Counted from the stretch's first letter, positions 45,661 through 59,961 are shown. The stretch: DNA of 64,000 nt from Silene conica (GCA_029255685.2 CM055313.2:73634641-73698640); one strand, 5' to 3'. Translations and numbers: made by a program. Notes: a model not told the origin generated them from the sequence alone.

Positions 45661-48600
45661 ATAGAGAAGGCTGGCTTAGAAACCGTGCAAGGAAATGTAT
45701 AGTTTAATACGAAGTAATAATAGTGTTGTTAATATATTAAAATTAGTCGACCGGCAAATTATTATTTAGAATTGGAGACTTAGAGTAATAATATTTGGTC
45801 TCGTCTTCTATCTTTATTTATAAGTTAACTACAAATATTTGTAATAATTTGGTTTACGAATATTATTTCGTCTCTTCTATCTAACCATTGCAATATTATG
45901 CATTTTTATTTTTTAGCTAATCACGTTATCTATAATATTTAGAACAACAGTTGTTACATACCCGAAAAAAGGTTGACTTGGGATGGGAAATTGACCAAAA
46001 CTACATCACCGGAATATGGCCCAAAATTTGAATTGATTCGACCCGACTTGAAAAGGGCTCAAACTATCTTGACTTGTAACTGATCCAACCCGAAGTGGCC
46101 TCATCTGAAACCACCCAATCTGAAAATGACCCGGCAGAACATAACTCTAATGACCCAAAATGACTTCAAATAAAGTTTTCTCTCTTAATTATGGGGCATA
46201 AAATGACCTGACCTAACCTAAATTATCCCTAAAAGTAAGGAACCAAACTGACGCGACCCGAATTGGCTGACAAACTCGATTCAATCCATTTAGCAGGTCT
46301 ACTGTGAAAAGAGTATAACAAAACAATCTTTTTAATTCGTCTTTATAAAAAAACGATTGATTGATAAAATATAAGAATCTCGAAAACTTGATGGAAATTA
46401 TTTAAAAGCGAAAACATGATGGAAATCACAAAAGGCAAAGGTAGAATATCCCAATGGAATACTGTCATGGAATGTTTAGTATGTTCCCATTCTTCTTTAA
46501 AGTCTTTATATTGTAAAATATTGTTGTTAAAAAAAACCAGAAAATAAGCCATATAAAATCAAAGTCTTAATAAAATCAATTGTAATTTTTAAAACACAAA
46601 ATTTAAGTTCTAAATTTTTGCAAGCATTAAAAGTATTGGTTTAGTGAATTACATAAACAAATACTTCTTTACAAATAAGAGATTATCAACCGATTATTAC
46701 TCTGTAGAAGTTTAATTACTCAAGTAAAATCAAATAGATAGAGATTATACACAACCAATTCATAAACGTTAAACTATAAATGAATATAGATAATGTAATT
46801 AGCTAAAATCATAAAAAGAGAAAGTATAATAATAATGTAATATAATAATCCAAATCAATATTAATATGAAACTAAGTATGATTTTTATCGTAAATAATGA
46901 AATAGCTAATGTGCATGAAAATATTTAACCAATACTTGTCATGTGTCTAGTTGGATATAGATATTAGTCTAATTTTTATATAAACGCTTTATGTTACTGT
47001 AACAACAAATTTGCGTTAATCTGCAAAAACGATTGCAACAAAGTAATAATTTTATTAATTCAAAAGATTCCGGGTACAATCTACTAGTTATTCTACTGAT
47101 TCGATTTCCACACTTGGATGACGAGGAGGGTCCTGATTTGAAGACTTAATCTCCCTGATGAATTTGACTTGCTTATCTTCAATCGACGGCGGCAGACGCT
47201 TGTTCCTGTATTCAAATCTAGATGACTAGAAATGAATGTATTTCTTTTCTCTGGTTTCTCTCGGGATAAATTTTTGTAGAGAGGTTTTATGGAAAGGTTT
47301 TGATTTTTTGTGTAATTTTTGTAATTGTGGTTATTAGGGATAAATGAGAGTAAACACTCACTATTTATAACCTTTGTTTGTTTGGTTTGTGGGTAAACAC
47401 GTACAACTCATTTCCCTTTATTCTCGTTGACTGAGTCCTAGTCTTACGCACATTCCCATAATTTGGTGGAACCAAATCCATGCGTCTACATCCCCCGTTC
47501 TCATCATATCATATAATCATTGATTTATGTATACATGCCAAATCTCATTTACGTATTTTCTTTTGGCCATATTTGGGTTTGCCAAACTCAATTTGATTGG
47601 CTTGCTAAAACACGGGTCCATTTTGACTTAACATCGTTTCTTTTAGACTTATTATTTACGTCCCATATTCCAAGTGGGCCGATTTTACATTTTTCTCCAA
47701 GATGGACTAATACAGTCATATATGTTCGGGCTAAAATTTTACCGACCCATTTCTCAGACGATATTCTTCACAAATGTCGACATTTGACTTTGACTCCATG
47801 CATCTTAATATGATAAGACATATTTTTATGTCTACAAATTTGCCCCCTCGAGATCGAGTCACGTACAAGAATTTGAGTGTTTTAGCGTGAGTCAGTCCCG
47901 ATACCTCTTTTTGTGGAAACCAGCGGACCATTTCGATGCACCTTAGAATCTGAACCCTTCTTGCACATATACAACTTGAAGTCAAACACGAGTTGACTGG
48001 CAATAATTAGCCTCACCAAGATTTTCTTCTCGTATTTCACTTCGTTGGGACACAACCGCTTTCGTAAGTGATCAAATTTGACCTTCAGTAGATATGATTT
48101 TTCTAATAAATATATTCAAGATAGGAATTCTTAATCTTTCAATTTCAATCCCACCCAAACTCTAAATTGTGACCAATATATTACTATAAAAGAAACAATG
48201 GGCTGCACAATTTTTTTTTTTATCTTCATCAGCCCGATCGACTGTATTCGTAGAGCAAGCAACCCTTGAGGCAAACTCATTGTCAAGCATTCGAGATTCA
48301 TCTGGACTTTTGCCGACGAAACGAAACCCCAGCTACGCACAGACGAAGTACTCCAAGTTCATCTAGACTCTCGATGACGAAACACACATCTAAGGTACGT
48401 ACAGACGACCACATTCCACATTTGTAGGTGAGCAAAAACTTGTAATTTACTTACCAATTTTCTTTTTATATGTCGCAGGCATGCAGCCCTCGATCGCTCC
48501 GACGCCGTAATGAACTTGTCATCATCAGGACATAGACTACGCCTTTGACGAGCGGGCACCGATATAATGATACTAGTGACGTCGCGATTACTGGTACAAA

Positions 48601-48825
48601 ATTACCCGAAGGGCTGGAAGTAGTAAGCGAGAAAGAATGATGACCATCTCCCATATCAGATTAATGTGAAGAAATAACACGGCTTGAATTGATAAATTAT
48701 TAAAACCCAGAAATCCGTGTTTAGCAGGGTTTAGGAATTGAGGTTGCAGACTTAGTCGGACTGAGTCCGTAGCGGGTGAAGCTTTAGACAAAGTGAACTT
48801 GATGAATAGGCTTTTCCTTGTCTTG
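45661..48825. other. Intergenic sequence, no gene recognised
   Basis: About 45960-46300 is rich in degenerate TGACCCGA/TTGACTTG motifs, resembling the short-motif-rich ends of hAT-like elements elsewhere in the window, but no termini could be fixed. About 48290-48410 holds two diverged copies of an ATTCATCT-GACT-GACGAAAC-CACAGACGA unit. The rest has short frames without family resemblance. Confidence 0.5.
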
Positions 48826-49078
48826 TGTTGAAGATTAATTCAAAGTAGTCATAATGTTTAGGAACATGTGGTCATTTGTTTGTTATGGTCTTATGTTGTT
48901 AGAGTCATATTAGGAGTCAATAAAGTAGTGGGTTAGTGGCCTAATGTTATAGGTAGTTTCCTTATTTGTAGGACAAGTAAGTTAAGGAGTCATTAGTATA
49001 AATAGTCTCCCTTTGTACTTGATTTTAATCATATTAATACAAATTATTTCCCTTTCTACTCTAATAACTGGTATCAGA
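48826..49078 (+). repeat. 5' LTR of the second copia element
   Basis: About 253 bp, starting TGTTGAAGATTAATTC and abutting the primer-binding site. Contains a TATAAATAG promoter-like box near 48999. Confidence 0.8.
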
Positions 49079-52074
49079 CGACCAAGTTTTGATCCATTTT
49101 ACAAAACAAAAAATAATTAAAAAAAAAGGAAAATAATAGTCCAAACCCCACAAAACAACAAATCACTCAGACCCAACTATTTTCCCCTGCAATTCCCCTT
49201 CTTCCCACAAAATCTAAACCCCCAAATCAATTGCACACCCCCCAAATCAATTGCACACCCAGATTCCCAATCAAACAAAACTAACCCCATTCAACTACGA
49301 AGAATGACAGGAAACGGAACCAATTCTTCGACCAACCCTTAATTCCAGTTTTTAAAGGGGAGAAATATCATCTTTGGAGTCTTAAAATGAAGACCATGTT
49401 CAAGTCTCAAGAGCTATGGGACTTGGTGGAGGTCGGTTATACTGAACCGACTCCGGCACCGACTGTTCCTGATCAACAACTGAAGGAGACTCGCATACGC
49501 GATGCAAAAGCGTTGTTCTTCCTCCAGTCTGCACTCGATGATGACATTTTTCCGCGCATTTCAGGAGCAACAACATCTCATGAAGCAAGGGAGATACTCA
49601 AATAAGAGTATATGGGTGACGAGAGGGTAATTAAGGTACGTTTACAAACTCTCCGTCGCGATTTTGCTGCCTTGACAATGGGAGATACCGAGTCTGTGCA
49701 ATCTTATTTGTCAAAAGTATCTGAAATCGTCAGTCAAATGCGGTCCTTTGATGAAAATATGACTAGCGAGACTATTGTTATTAAAGTCTTGCGTAGTCTA
49801 AATGATAATTTTGATCATCTTGTCCCTGTGATTGAGGAATCAAAGGATTTATCTAAATATACATTTGATGATTAATGAGTTCTCTGTTAGCTCATGAAGA
49901 ACGGGGTCGGAAATCTATTCCCAAGGTTGAGGAGAAAGCATTTTCAGCAAAGGGGGAGTCTTCTCATCAGAAAAGGACTACTGATAATGCTAGTAAAGGA
50001 GGACATGGCAGAGGAGGTGTTCGCGGACAGGGTCATGGCAGAGGATGCGGACGCGGGCGTTCCGACAACAGTTTGATTCAATGCAGATGCTGCAAGAAAG
50101 ATGGTCATAAGGAAGCTGATTGCTGGTTCGATCCAAAGAATTCCCAGAAAGCAAATTTTGCCGAGAAAGACGAGGATGCTGATTCCAAGTTGTTCATAGT
50201 TAATCCTCCAATTAATGCACCTGCTGATGGGTTATGGTTCATCGATAGTGGTTGTTCAAACCACATGGCTTGCTCAAAATCCTTGTTCAAAGACCTTAAT
50301 GAGGCGATTAAAAGTGAAGTGCGACTTAGAGATGATAATTCGGTTCAAGTTGAAGGGAGAGGGACAGTAGCTATCACTAGCAAACAAGGTGATGCTAAAC
50401 TAATTCATAATGTGAATTTTGTGCCTAGTTTAGCTTATAACGTATTAAGTGTGGGTCAATTAATGAGTAATGGTTATTCTGTTGTGTGTGAGGAGATAAA
50501 TGCACTAATACAGACAAAAAATTTGAGAACATTGTCGCTACTGTTTTTATGACCCAAAATAGGATGTTCCCTCTTGATGTGTCTATCTAATGATGTTGGT
50601 AATGCATTAGTAGTCAAAGGAGATAATGAAACTAGACTATGGCATTTTCGTTTTGGGCACTTGAATGTGAAAAGTTTGAAAGTTCTGAGTCAAAATGAAA
50701 TGGCTGTTGGATTACCAAAAATTGGTGAACATATTTTTTGTGAAGGGTGTATCTATGGGAAGTAATGCAGGCTGCCATTTCCTTCTGGAAAGCTCGACGG
50801 GCCTCAAATTTTATGGAATTGGTACACACTGATCTTTGTGGACCTATGAAAACTGAGTCTATTGGAGGTAGTTGATATTTTATATTATTTAATGATGATT
50901 TTACCCGGATGAGTTGGGTTTATTTCTTAAAATTGAAATCAGAAGCATTAGACTACTTCAAAAAATTTAAGGAGTTGGTGGTGAATTTTTATCTAATGAG
51001 TTTAATGATTTTTGTGATGAGCATGGCATACGCAGAGAGCTTACTGCACCCTATACCCCTCAACAAAATGGCGTGGCAGAGCGTAAAAATAGAACAGTGG
51101 TTGAGATAGCTAGAAGCATGTTGCTTGCAAAGGGTCTTTCAAACAAATTATGGGGACAAGCAGTAACAACTGCTGTGTATTTACTGAATATATCACCTAC
51201 CAGAGCCGTGATGAATCAAACTCCATTTGAAGCATGCATGGAGGGGTAAGAAAACTCAGGTGAGACACTTGAAAATTTTTGGTTGTACTACTTATGCTTT
51301 GATTCCTTCAAATTTACGTAGCAAACTTCATAGTAAATCTGAAAAATACATCTTTGTTGGCTATAGTAGTGAGTCAAAGGCATATAAATTGTATAACCCG
51401 GTAAATGGTAAGGTGATTGTAAGTCGAGATGTTAGGTTTAATGAAGAAGAAAGATGGGTTTGGAGCGATGATGAGCAGCATCCAAAATCAGGACTGGTGC
51501 CTAATGAACCAGAACCTCCTACTGATGATATGGGGCAGAATAGTAGCAGTAGCTCATCATCTCCCGATTCCACACCACCTAACAGTCCGCAGCACAATAG
51601 TGGTCAAACCACACCTCATAACTCGTCCACAAGCACTCCAAGAACACCTTTTTCCTCAAGTTCATCGTCAGATTCTACGAAGCATTATCGATCACTCCGA
51701 GATATTTATGAGTCGTGTATATTTGCCTTATATGTGTCTGACCCTAACACTTACAGTGATGCTGCTGCAAGTTGTGAATGGCAGGAGGCAATGAAAGCAG
51801 AAATGCATTCATTGAGAAGAACCAGACATGGGAATTAGTTGATCGACCGGTGGATAAGAATATCATTGGGCTCAAGTGGGTGTACCGCTCAAAATACAAT
51901 TCCGACGGTAGCATTCAGAAGCACACAGCTAGAGTGGTCGCTAAGGGATATTCACAGCAGCAAGGGGTAGATTTTGATGAGACGTTCTCACCCGTTGCAC
52001 GATTTGAGACGGTAAGAGTATTTCTTACTATCGCTGCCTAATTACAAATTCATGTTTATCAATTCTATGTGAAG
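48826..52074 (+). mobile_element. Ty1/copia LTR retrotransposon (broken), cut by an Athila-like insertion
   Basis: 5' LTR 48826-49078, a tRNA-Met-type primer-binding site TGGTATCAGA at 49079, gag (about 49.3-50.2 kb, with a CCHC knuckle CRCCKKDGHKEADCW), protease region with FIDSGCSNHM (about 50.2-50.5 kb), integrase (about 50.6-51.4 kb), a serine-rich linker, and the start of reverse transcriptase (to about 52.07 kb, ending in the DFDETFSPV region). The remaining half must lie beyond the inserted Athila-like elements, outside this window. It is broken, with several interruptions. It is the oldest layer of the nest. Confidence 0.9.
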
Positions 52075-53803
52075 TGATAAATACGTTATCGACCTCATTC
52101 TCATCGCTATTTCCCTCTACTTTGTCTAGTTTTCATATCGTTTCTCCCGTCTTCATGCCCTTTTTAGCCTTAAATAACGTTACATGTTATTTTCATGCGA
52201 ATTCTATGTTTTTGTAGCAATGTTGCGTTGTTATAGGAATTTCGGGGTCTTAACGGAAGTGTCGAGAAGCCTACAAGTCAAGAAACCGTTCTTTAAACCT
52301 TTCTGGGTGTATCTTACTCGAAGTCGGGCGTAACTCAGGCAGTGGGGTGTTCTTACACCCACCAAAAATTCAAAGCCAGGCGTAATTCAGACAGTCAGGT
52401 GTTCCAACACCTAACTTGTCCAAGCTACACCCAAGAGGAATGAAGAATAGGACAAATTAGGGAAGCCGGGTATAAGTGGGCTCCATCCGGCGTAGCTCGG
52501 ACACGGCCGGCGTACGCAACGCCGGATGGGCCTTGTTCCGCGGATCTTTCATTGTTCTTAAGTGGGCTTTCACCCCCACTTAAGCCCTTTGTATATATAC
52601 TTTATTTTTGAGAATTTTGTAGGACATCACAACACAATTCAAGCTTAGATTATCTCTTTCATTTTACCTTAGGATTTTTAGTAGTATTGAGGAAGCAAGT
52701 TTCTAGGGTTTTGGGTTCTTGAGGAAATTGTTCATCCATTTTCGAATCAACCTTGTTCTTGTCATTTTGGTATTTTAATCTTACCTTTAATCTTTATTTC
52801 AAGCTATTTAGTTGTTTTAGTTCATCTTATGTTCTTCTCATATCACATCTTCTTCTTACTAGTTTGTTCTTATAACCTAGTTATTGTTGCTTGATCGTAT
52901 GTTATTCGCATCCATAATCATCACAAACATGTTTGTCATCATTAGATCGCATTTATTTGTTAGTCTCGAAACCCTAAACATGATTAGTGAGTAGACCCTC
53001 TTCTAGGGGGTGATTTGACCTCAAGCATGTTGACTTCCTAAAATGGGTGTTATGTTGGGTTGTAAAAGGTGAAGGGGGTGAGGTTTATCAAGGGGTTTGA
53101 CTTGATTATTGTTTGACTTGGGATTTTGAATCGGGAGACTTTTTAACCCTTGACCATCAATGAAAATTGATTAGGTTTAGAAGTTGACCACCCTAGTTAA
53201 GCTAGTTATCGACCTAGATTGAACCCGAGAGGGGGAATCTCGGGTTGGGTACCCTTGTTATTCGGTTAGAAAGCGATCCTCGAGAGGGGAATTGGGAAAC
53301 CGGGATTTGACTTATTTTGATACTTTGGCCTAGGAAAGAGGGGGTTGGGGTTTGGCCAACCTTAGTCGTCTTAATCCTAGAGTCCGGAGTAGTCCAACTC
53401 ATGAACCCGAAAGGGGTATGGGGAGGCAATCCTAGTGATACCTAGTGAGCCCGAGAGGGAGTCTTGGTTCGAATTAGAGGAGTCACCTCTCAACCCCGTT
53501 ACCTAAAACAACCGTACAAGTATCCATTAAGGGAAGTCACATGTGAAATGGTTGAATCACCTCCTAGTCCCTTCTTAATTTGAGTAAATCGTTTTAATCT
53601 TAATCTAGTTTGTTTTCCTTACTTTTTGTTTACTTTAAGTCATTAGTGTAGCTCCTTAGACCTTAATCAAACTCAATATTTGCTCGACTTAGCTAAGCAT
53701 AAAGGTAGAACAATAGGTACTCAACAAACTACTCCCTGTGGACCGACCCTCGATATTTGCTACGATTATTCGTGCACTTGCGAGGCTATCTTTAAAGCTA
53801 TCA
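52075..53803 (+). repeat. 5' LTR of Athila-like element A
   Basis: 1,729 bp, bounded by TGATA and TATCA. Includes CTCCCTGTGGACCGACCC near the 3' end, a motif shared by many Athila/Tat LTRs. Confidence 0.85.
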
Positions 53804-53918
53804 AGTTTTTGGCGCCGTTGTCGGGGAGTAACGGATTGATATCTTTTTGTTTAATCTTAGTTTAGCCTAAGTCACTTTTTGTTACTAATCCTTTGAATCG
53901 AGTGTGTAGGTTTCTTGT

Positions 53919-56028
53919 ATGAGCAGACGATCACGTCGTCTACCGCCTCTATACCCGATAGACAAGGAGATCGAAGCTACGGCAAGAAGACTAAACGCTT
54001 TGAGGAGAAGGGGATTGATCGAAATTCCAATTGAGGAAGTAACTTCATTCGGAGAGAGTTCTCAACCTTTACCTTTTGAGAATCCTTTCCACATTCCGGA
54101 GGAAGATACAATGGTAGAACCCGAGCCCGTTGCAATGAGAGACCGGTTGGCCCCTAAGACGGTTGTAAACCCGAGCATAGTCAAACCTCCAATTCAAGCT
54201 AACAATTTTGAGTTGAAAGCAACTTTGTTACAACTAGTCCAAGGAAACCAATTTGGAGGAGGAGCCACCGAAAACCCCAATGAGCACATAAATGACTTTC
54301 TTGATAGTTGTGAGATGTATAAAGCCAATGGTGTTAGTGATGATGCTCTCCGCTTAAGGCTCTTTCCGCACTCTTTGAGGGGAAGTGCTAAAGAGTGGCT
54401 TAAGAGTTGTGAACCGGAGTCGTTAAGGACTTGAGATGATGTCTCTAAAGCTTTTCTCAACAAGTATTTCCCACCACAAAGAACCGCAAGGATTAAGAGT
54501 GAGCTCCAAGGTTTTACACAACTAGAAGATGAGACACTTTATGAGGCTTGGGAGAGGTACAAAGCATTGCAAATATTGTGCCCACACCATGGAATCGGAG
54601 AGGACGAACTCATAAATAATTTCTATGAAGGACTCAACAATGAAATGAAGATGAACCTTGATTCCGGTTCCGGGAAAGGAGCACTAGACAAGATAGACCA
54701 CAAAACGGCTAAGGGATTGATTGAAGAAATGGCTTCTAGGACTTTCCATTGGAGTCGTGATAGGCGTAAGAGGAAAGGGAAGTCAAGTGTTGAGACGGCT
54801 AGTAATCTTGAGGTTAAGGGATTAATCGATGAATTGAAGCAACAAGTTGCTCTATTAAGTGTCAACAAGAGCCAAAGCCACACTTCAAACAATTCGTGTT
54901 CGAGCCGTCAACAAGTGTATTATTGTGATTTTTGTGGAGATCAAGGGCACTCTCTCAATGAGTGTCACTTGATAGGAGGAGATGGAAGCGGGATGGAACA
55001 AGTAAACGGTTTGTGGGAGTCCACTCCGGCCAAAAGAGCTTTCAATAACAATCAATACCACCCGGGTTTAAGGAACCATCCAAACTTTTCCTACAATTCT
55101 CACAATGTTCAAAATCCAAATTTTCAATCAAAACCACAACAAAATCCCAATTTTCAAGCTCAAAAACCAAATCCAACATTCAATAATGCACCTCCCGGTT
55201 TTCAAGGGAAAACCATTGCTTCAAGACCACCATTCCAAACATCCAACCAACCTTTTCAACCAAACCAACAATTCACCCAACAAAACCACCAATCCTTCCA
55301 ACAACCATTTCAACAACAAACCCAACAATCTTTTCCACAACAACAAACCCAACCAAAAACCAACCTTGAATCAATGATGGAACAACTCATGACCAATCAA
55401 AACCAATTTATAACAAATTCCAACCAAAAACAAGAGGACACAACCACATCAATCAACCAATTGCGGAGTCAAATGCAAGCCTCTCAACGAATAACCGATA
55501 ACCAAATTTCTCAATTAGCCACTCAATTGGGTAACATGCAAGGTCCCAACGGAAGATTTCCGGGAAAGACCGAGGAAAACCCGAAAACCGTAAACTTTAT
55601 TCACTTGAGGAGCGGTAGAGAATTGCAAGACCGGGTACCGGCAAAGAAGAGAAAGAGTAATGGTGGTCAACCGGAGAAAGTTATTGTTGAGACTAGCAAG
55701 GAGCCGGAGGAAGACCTTGTGGAGATAGTGGTGGAAACACCTATGGTAATTGATGAGCCGAAGAAGGTAGTTGAAGAACCAAAACCAAGTGTTGTAAAGC
55801 CTTTTGTGCCACAAATTCCATTTCCACAAAGGTTGGCAAGAGCAAAACTTGAGCAAAAGTATGGGAAGTTCTTGGACATGATGAATGATGTGAACATCAC
55901 CATTCCATTTCTTGATGCCATTAAGGAAATCCCAACTTATGGCAAATTCTTGAAAGATTTGGTGTCCAACAAGAATTCCTTGAACACCTTTCAAACGGTG
56001 AATGTCTCAAAAGAGTGTAGTGCCATAC
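53919..56028 (+). pseudogene. gag (and start of protease region) of Athila-like element A
   Basis: Retrotransposon capsid region: NPNEHINDFLDSCEMYKANG and LRLFPHSLRGSAKEWL match the Athila gag core. Then come a single zinc knuckle (CDFCGDQGHSLNEC), a long Asn/Gln/Pro-rich tract (about 55.05-55.45 kb) and a conserved IPFPQRLARAKLEQKYGKFL segment that precedes the aspartic protease in this family. Broken fossil. Confidence 0.85.
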
Positions 56029-57729
56029 TGATGGCCGGATTTTGTCGTCGATTCCGTCACCAAAAACAATTTTTAAACTCCCAAATTAAGTAGTATAATT
56101 TAGGGTCGAACCCAAAAGACGGTGGGGAAGTTGTATATTTAAGTTCTAGTTCGAGCTTGAGTCGGGTAATAAGTTTGAGATTGGTTAACAACTAAAGAAC
56201 AATTAAAACAAATAAATTTAGATAAAATTGATGATAAGGAGGACTAGGGTGTCGGGGGTCACCTAGGTAAGTCGGTAGCCAAACGTAAGGCAACGGTCTC
56301 GTGTCACTTCTATGGTAAGTCTAGGGTCATCTCTTCTCTCGAGTCGAATACCCTTAGGTCAAGACTAGTCCTAGCTTTCGCTACAAACCAAGCTAACCTA
56401 ACACATAAGCATGCTCATGAAACTCAAGACCATCGTCTAAAGCAAACAAAGCGAAGACTAATACCCAACCGTCGTTGAGGCAATTCGTCGAACACGTAAC
56501 ATGCAAGATGCGAAAACTTAACCAAAGAAGCAAACAAGACTAACCCTAAACATTTTTCATGGCTACTAACTACCCAAGCAAACCCCTAACCCTAGAATGA
56601 AACTACTCACACATGATTAAAGAAGAAACATGAACAAATGAGGAATTGATGATAAACATTATGAGAGAATGAAAGAGTAAACAAGTAAACAAGGAAAACT
56701 TAAAGGAAATGCAAAAATAAAGTAAAGATGAAGAGGATTATACCATTAACTATGGAAAAGGAAATGACTTGGATGACAAGTTGAAGGATTCTTTCAAATC
56801 CCCCAAAATTACAACCCAAATAATCCACTACAAATGCTTAAACACAAACTCAAGGAGAATCCTCTAGAGAGATTAACTAATAAAGAAAGATTAAGTAAAG
56901 ATCTAAATAAGATTAAAGTATTTTTTTAGTGTTTTTGAGTCTAAGTGCTAAGTATTCAAAACAGTAGTAAACCCTAAAAAAAGCTTAAGAATGCGTAATA
57001 TGAAGTGTGTAAATGAAAGACTAAGTGCGGGTTTATATAGAGCTCGAAATTCTGAAAAATGCTTCCCAGCCGGTCGACCGGCTGCCGGTGGTGGACCGGC
57101 TGAGAGCCCAAAATCTGACTTCTGAGTTTTCTTCAAATGACAAAGCTTTCCAGCCGACCGGCCGGCCGCCGGTCTGGCACCGGCTGGGAGACCTTTTCTT
57201 CAACTCTGATTTTTCTTCAAAATTCTTTCAGCACAGGTCCCCTCAGCCGGTGGACCGGCTGCCGGTAGTCCACCGGCTGGGAGCCCTTTCTCAGGAATCT
57301 GCCCATCATGCAATTTCTTCGTTCTTCAAATTTTGGCTAAGTATGGAACAGTCATCCCAGCCGGCTGACCGGCTGCCGGTAGGCCACCGGCTGGGAGCCT
57401 TTTCTTAAGGGTCTGGAAAACTCCCTCATTTTTATCAAAAGTCAAGTCAAAGTTCCCCAGCCGGCCACCCGGCCGCCGGCTGGGAACCGGCTGGGAGGGC
57501 CTGAAGCGGCTTCTTCACAAAACCTTCATAAATCTTCATAAATCGCTCCAAATTCACCTCGATTTCTCTCGTTTCTTCGCCCCCGCCGTAATGCCTACAA
57601 AAATTAGACAGAATAGGAATATACGAGGCAACGGACGTAAAAACACCTAAAGACACGCGAATCGAGGTCGAATCGTGACCGAAAACAAAGAAAATGCAAA
57701 TGAAATGATGACCAAAATGGAGCTCATCA
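56029..57729 (-). repeat. 3' LTR of Athila-like element B
   Basis: 1,701 bp. On the minus strand it starts TGATGAGCTCC immediately after the polypurine tract and ends GGCCATCA. It contains five copies of the GC-rich hairpin minisatellite at about 57066-57500. Confidence 0.85.
57066..57500. repeat. GC-rich hairpin minisatellite in the LTR, 5 copies
   Basis: Cores at about 57066, 57149, 57242, 57356 and 57457, spaced 83-114 bp. Each has the form CCAGCCGG-(3)-ACCGGCTG followed by CCGG-(4-7)-ACCGGCTGGGA, so the outer arms pair with each other and each half is itself palindromic. Linkers are AT-rich and diverged. Confidence 0.9.
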
Positions 57730-57744
57730 GAATTCCCCACACTT
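57730..57744 (-). other. Polypurine tract of Athila-like element B
   Basis: AAGTGTGGGGAATTC on the minus strand, directly before the TGATG start of the 3' LTR; the expected plus-strand primer for reverse transcription. Confidence 0.7.
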
Positions 57745-59961
57745 AAACCTTACTCGTCCTCGAGTAAGAGATCAACGAACTATATAACCCTTATTAAAAA
57801 CAAAGAAACCACTAACTAAGCTAACTATAAGCCGAATCGGGTTTAGCTACACCCGTAGCCCTTTCAACTCACAATTTGACATTCATGAGGGAGAATGCCC
57901 TATTGCAAGGCAAGTAAGGTCTTGCTACAAAACTTTTGATGCAAACAAGTAAAAACAAAACACATATAGACAAGCAACATGCATCGGAAAAGAAAGAAGA
58001 CCGCTTGCCTCATTCAAGCGGCGGAAAACAACTAAAAGGGAACAAATTCAAAATCGTAAACTCCCTCGCAAATATTGATTCTACAAGTCACTAAGGCAAG
58101 AAGGATGACAACAAAACACCGCCAAATCATGCTAAACTAGGCTACTTTCATAACCGTTATCCAAATACTTTTGTCAAGGGCGATCGGATGGAATGGAATG
58201 ATGATCCCCGCAATGCTAAAGGCAAAAGATACAACAAGTCTAGATTCTTCACAAAGTAAAGGTCATGGGTCGTCCCAAGATCGACAAAACGGCAAGGCAA
58301 AATTGATTTTTTGGAATGAAATGCTCAAATCAATACAAAATGGTGGATGACAATCAAAATTTGACCTCATTCAACTTTTTTTCATCTCTTTTTTCATGCC
58401 ATGAGTTAGGATGGGGTTTGTCCCACGCGTGCTAATTTCCTTTGCTTTCGCCAATCGCTTATTAGGCAACCGGTTAACCTCTAGACAATAGCTTATCGGG
58501 GTGACAATCACTCTGTCTTTGGGCGGTCGAATTCACAACCAAGTGGGAAGCCAACTCAATGGCTACCCTCCAAAGCACATCGAAGTGGTACGCCTCCACC
58601 AAAACAACATGTTCTTATTCTTTTTCATTAACCATTTTTTTTCTTTTCTTTTTCACTTGAGTTTCCCTTTTTTTTTCTTTCAAATCGATTCCACTTCTTA
58701 TGATCATTGACAAAAGCATTCCAAATTTATTCATGAAAGTTATTTTTGGGTTGCCAAACCGCCGAGTCGAACAAGGTCACCAAGACAAGATAATCAAAAC
58801 CATTTCGCATTACGGGGTTGGACAAGGTGACTCACATGCAAACCCTTGACTCGGTATTGGACCATGGTCAGAAAGATACTAGAAAAGCTTAACCTAGGGT
58901 GTTTCAAAAATCATTCTAAAAGACAAAGTCCCAAGTAGAAGAATTATTTGTAAAGGCCTAAACGATTTTGTCAAAGTTCTCAATTAGGCATTTTCAAAAC
59001 ATTATCCTAAATGCAACTATATGCCATGAATGCAACTAATATAGACATGTTATAATGCAAATGAGACTATCAAACTAAATGCCAAACAAAGCTAATGCAT
59101 CTCCTAACAGCACAAAAGCACACAAGCCACACACAATTCTCCACAATGTACTCCACATCCTCCAAATACAAGCCCATCCTCCTCAATTGTAACAAAAGAA
59201 TGAAAATGAGAGTGAAATAGAGGTTGGAACGATCATACCGTGGTATCTTCAAGATCCAAAGCGGTGCTTTTGAATTTTTCAAATTTTTCGATTTTTTTGG
59301 TATTTTTGAGGTTTTTCATACTTACAAAAGCAATCAAATATTCACAAGGTGGATATTTTCCCTCCCCACACTTAAGATTTACATTGTCCTCAATGTAATA
59401 AAGTGCAAAGGGGGAAATGAAGTAAAAGAACGAAAACAACATGTTTTTGGCTTTTTTGAAATTTTTGAGAAAACAAAAACTTGTTTTTGTATTTTTTTTG
59501 AAATAAACGGTTCTTCCTCCCCACACTTATTTATATGCATAATGTGAGGAGGAAAACCGGAAAATAAAGAACATATTTTTGAAAGTTTTTGGTTTTTCAA
59601 TTTTTTTGGTTTTTTGGTTTTTAAGAAGGCATTAAAAACAAAGGTAAACAAAAGAAGAGAAAAACTAAAAACTAGACTAAATGCAAACTAAATGCTCTAA
59701 ACTACATGTATGCAATCTATATGTGACAATATGATACAAAAATATAAATCTAATGCATCTAAATGAATGCAACTATATGCATCTAAACTAATGATGTGAA
59801 AACATGAAAAGGAAACTAAAACTAACGAACTAAACTAAACTAACTAAGCTAAATGCATGCTAAAAAAAATGCAAACTAAAACGAAATTTGGATTAAGGGA
59901 GTTACTTGCTTTGGATTTTTCAATGGGAGCAAAGGCATCCATCAACCACCTCCAAAGGTGG
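57745..59961 (-). other. Long non-coding stretch of Athila-like element B
   Basis: About 2.2 kb between the extra ORF and the polypurine tract. Two further TAAGTGTGGGGAGG-type motifs (minus strand) lie at about 59363-59375 and 59516-59528. Otherwise rich in long T and A runs, with AATGCAACTA-TATGCAT-like repeats at 59020-59040 and 59690-59840. Confidence 0.7.

Larger units (their letters stand above)
52075..56028 (+). mobile_element. Athila-like Ty3/gypsy element A (broken, interrupted)
   Basis: 5' LTR 52075-53803, then a primer-binding site TGGCGCCGTTGTCGGGGA (53810-53827), complementary to tRNA-Asp as in Athila/Tat elements, then gag and the start of the protease region up to 56028, where element B is inserted. 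The 5-bp duplication next to its start would be TGAAG (52070-52074). The gag frame is broken, about one or two interruptions. The rest of the element lies beyond the right edge of the window. Confidence 0.88.

Noticed and set aside
57025-57408. Repeated-peptide open frame
   Set aside because: Translation of the LTR minisatellite, not a gene.
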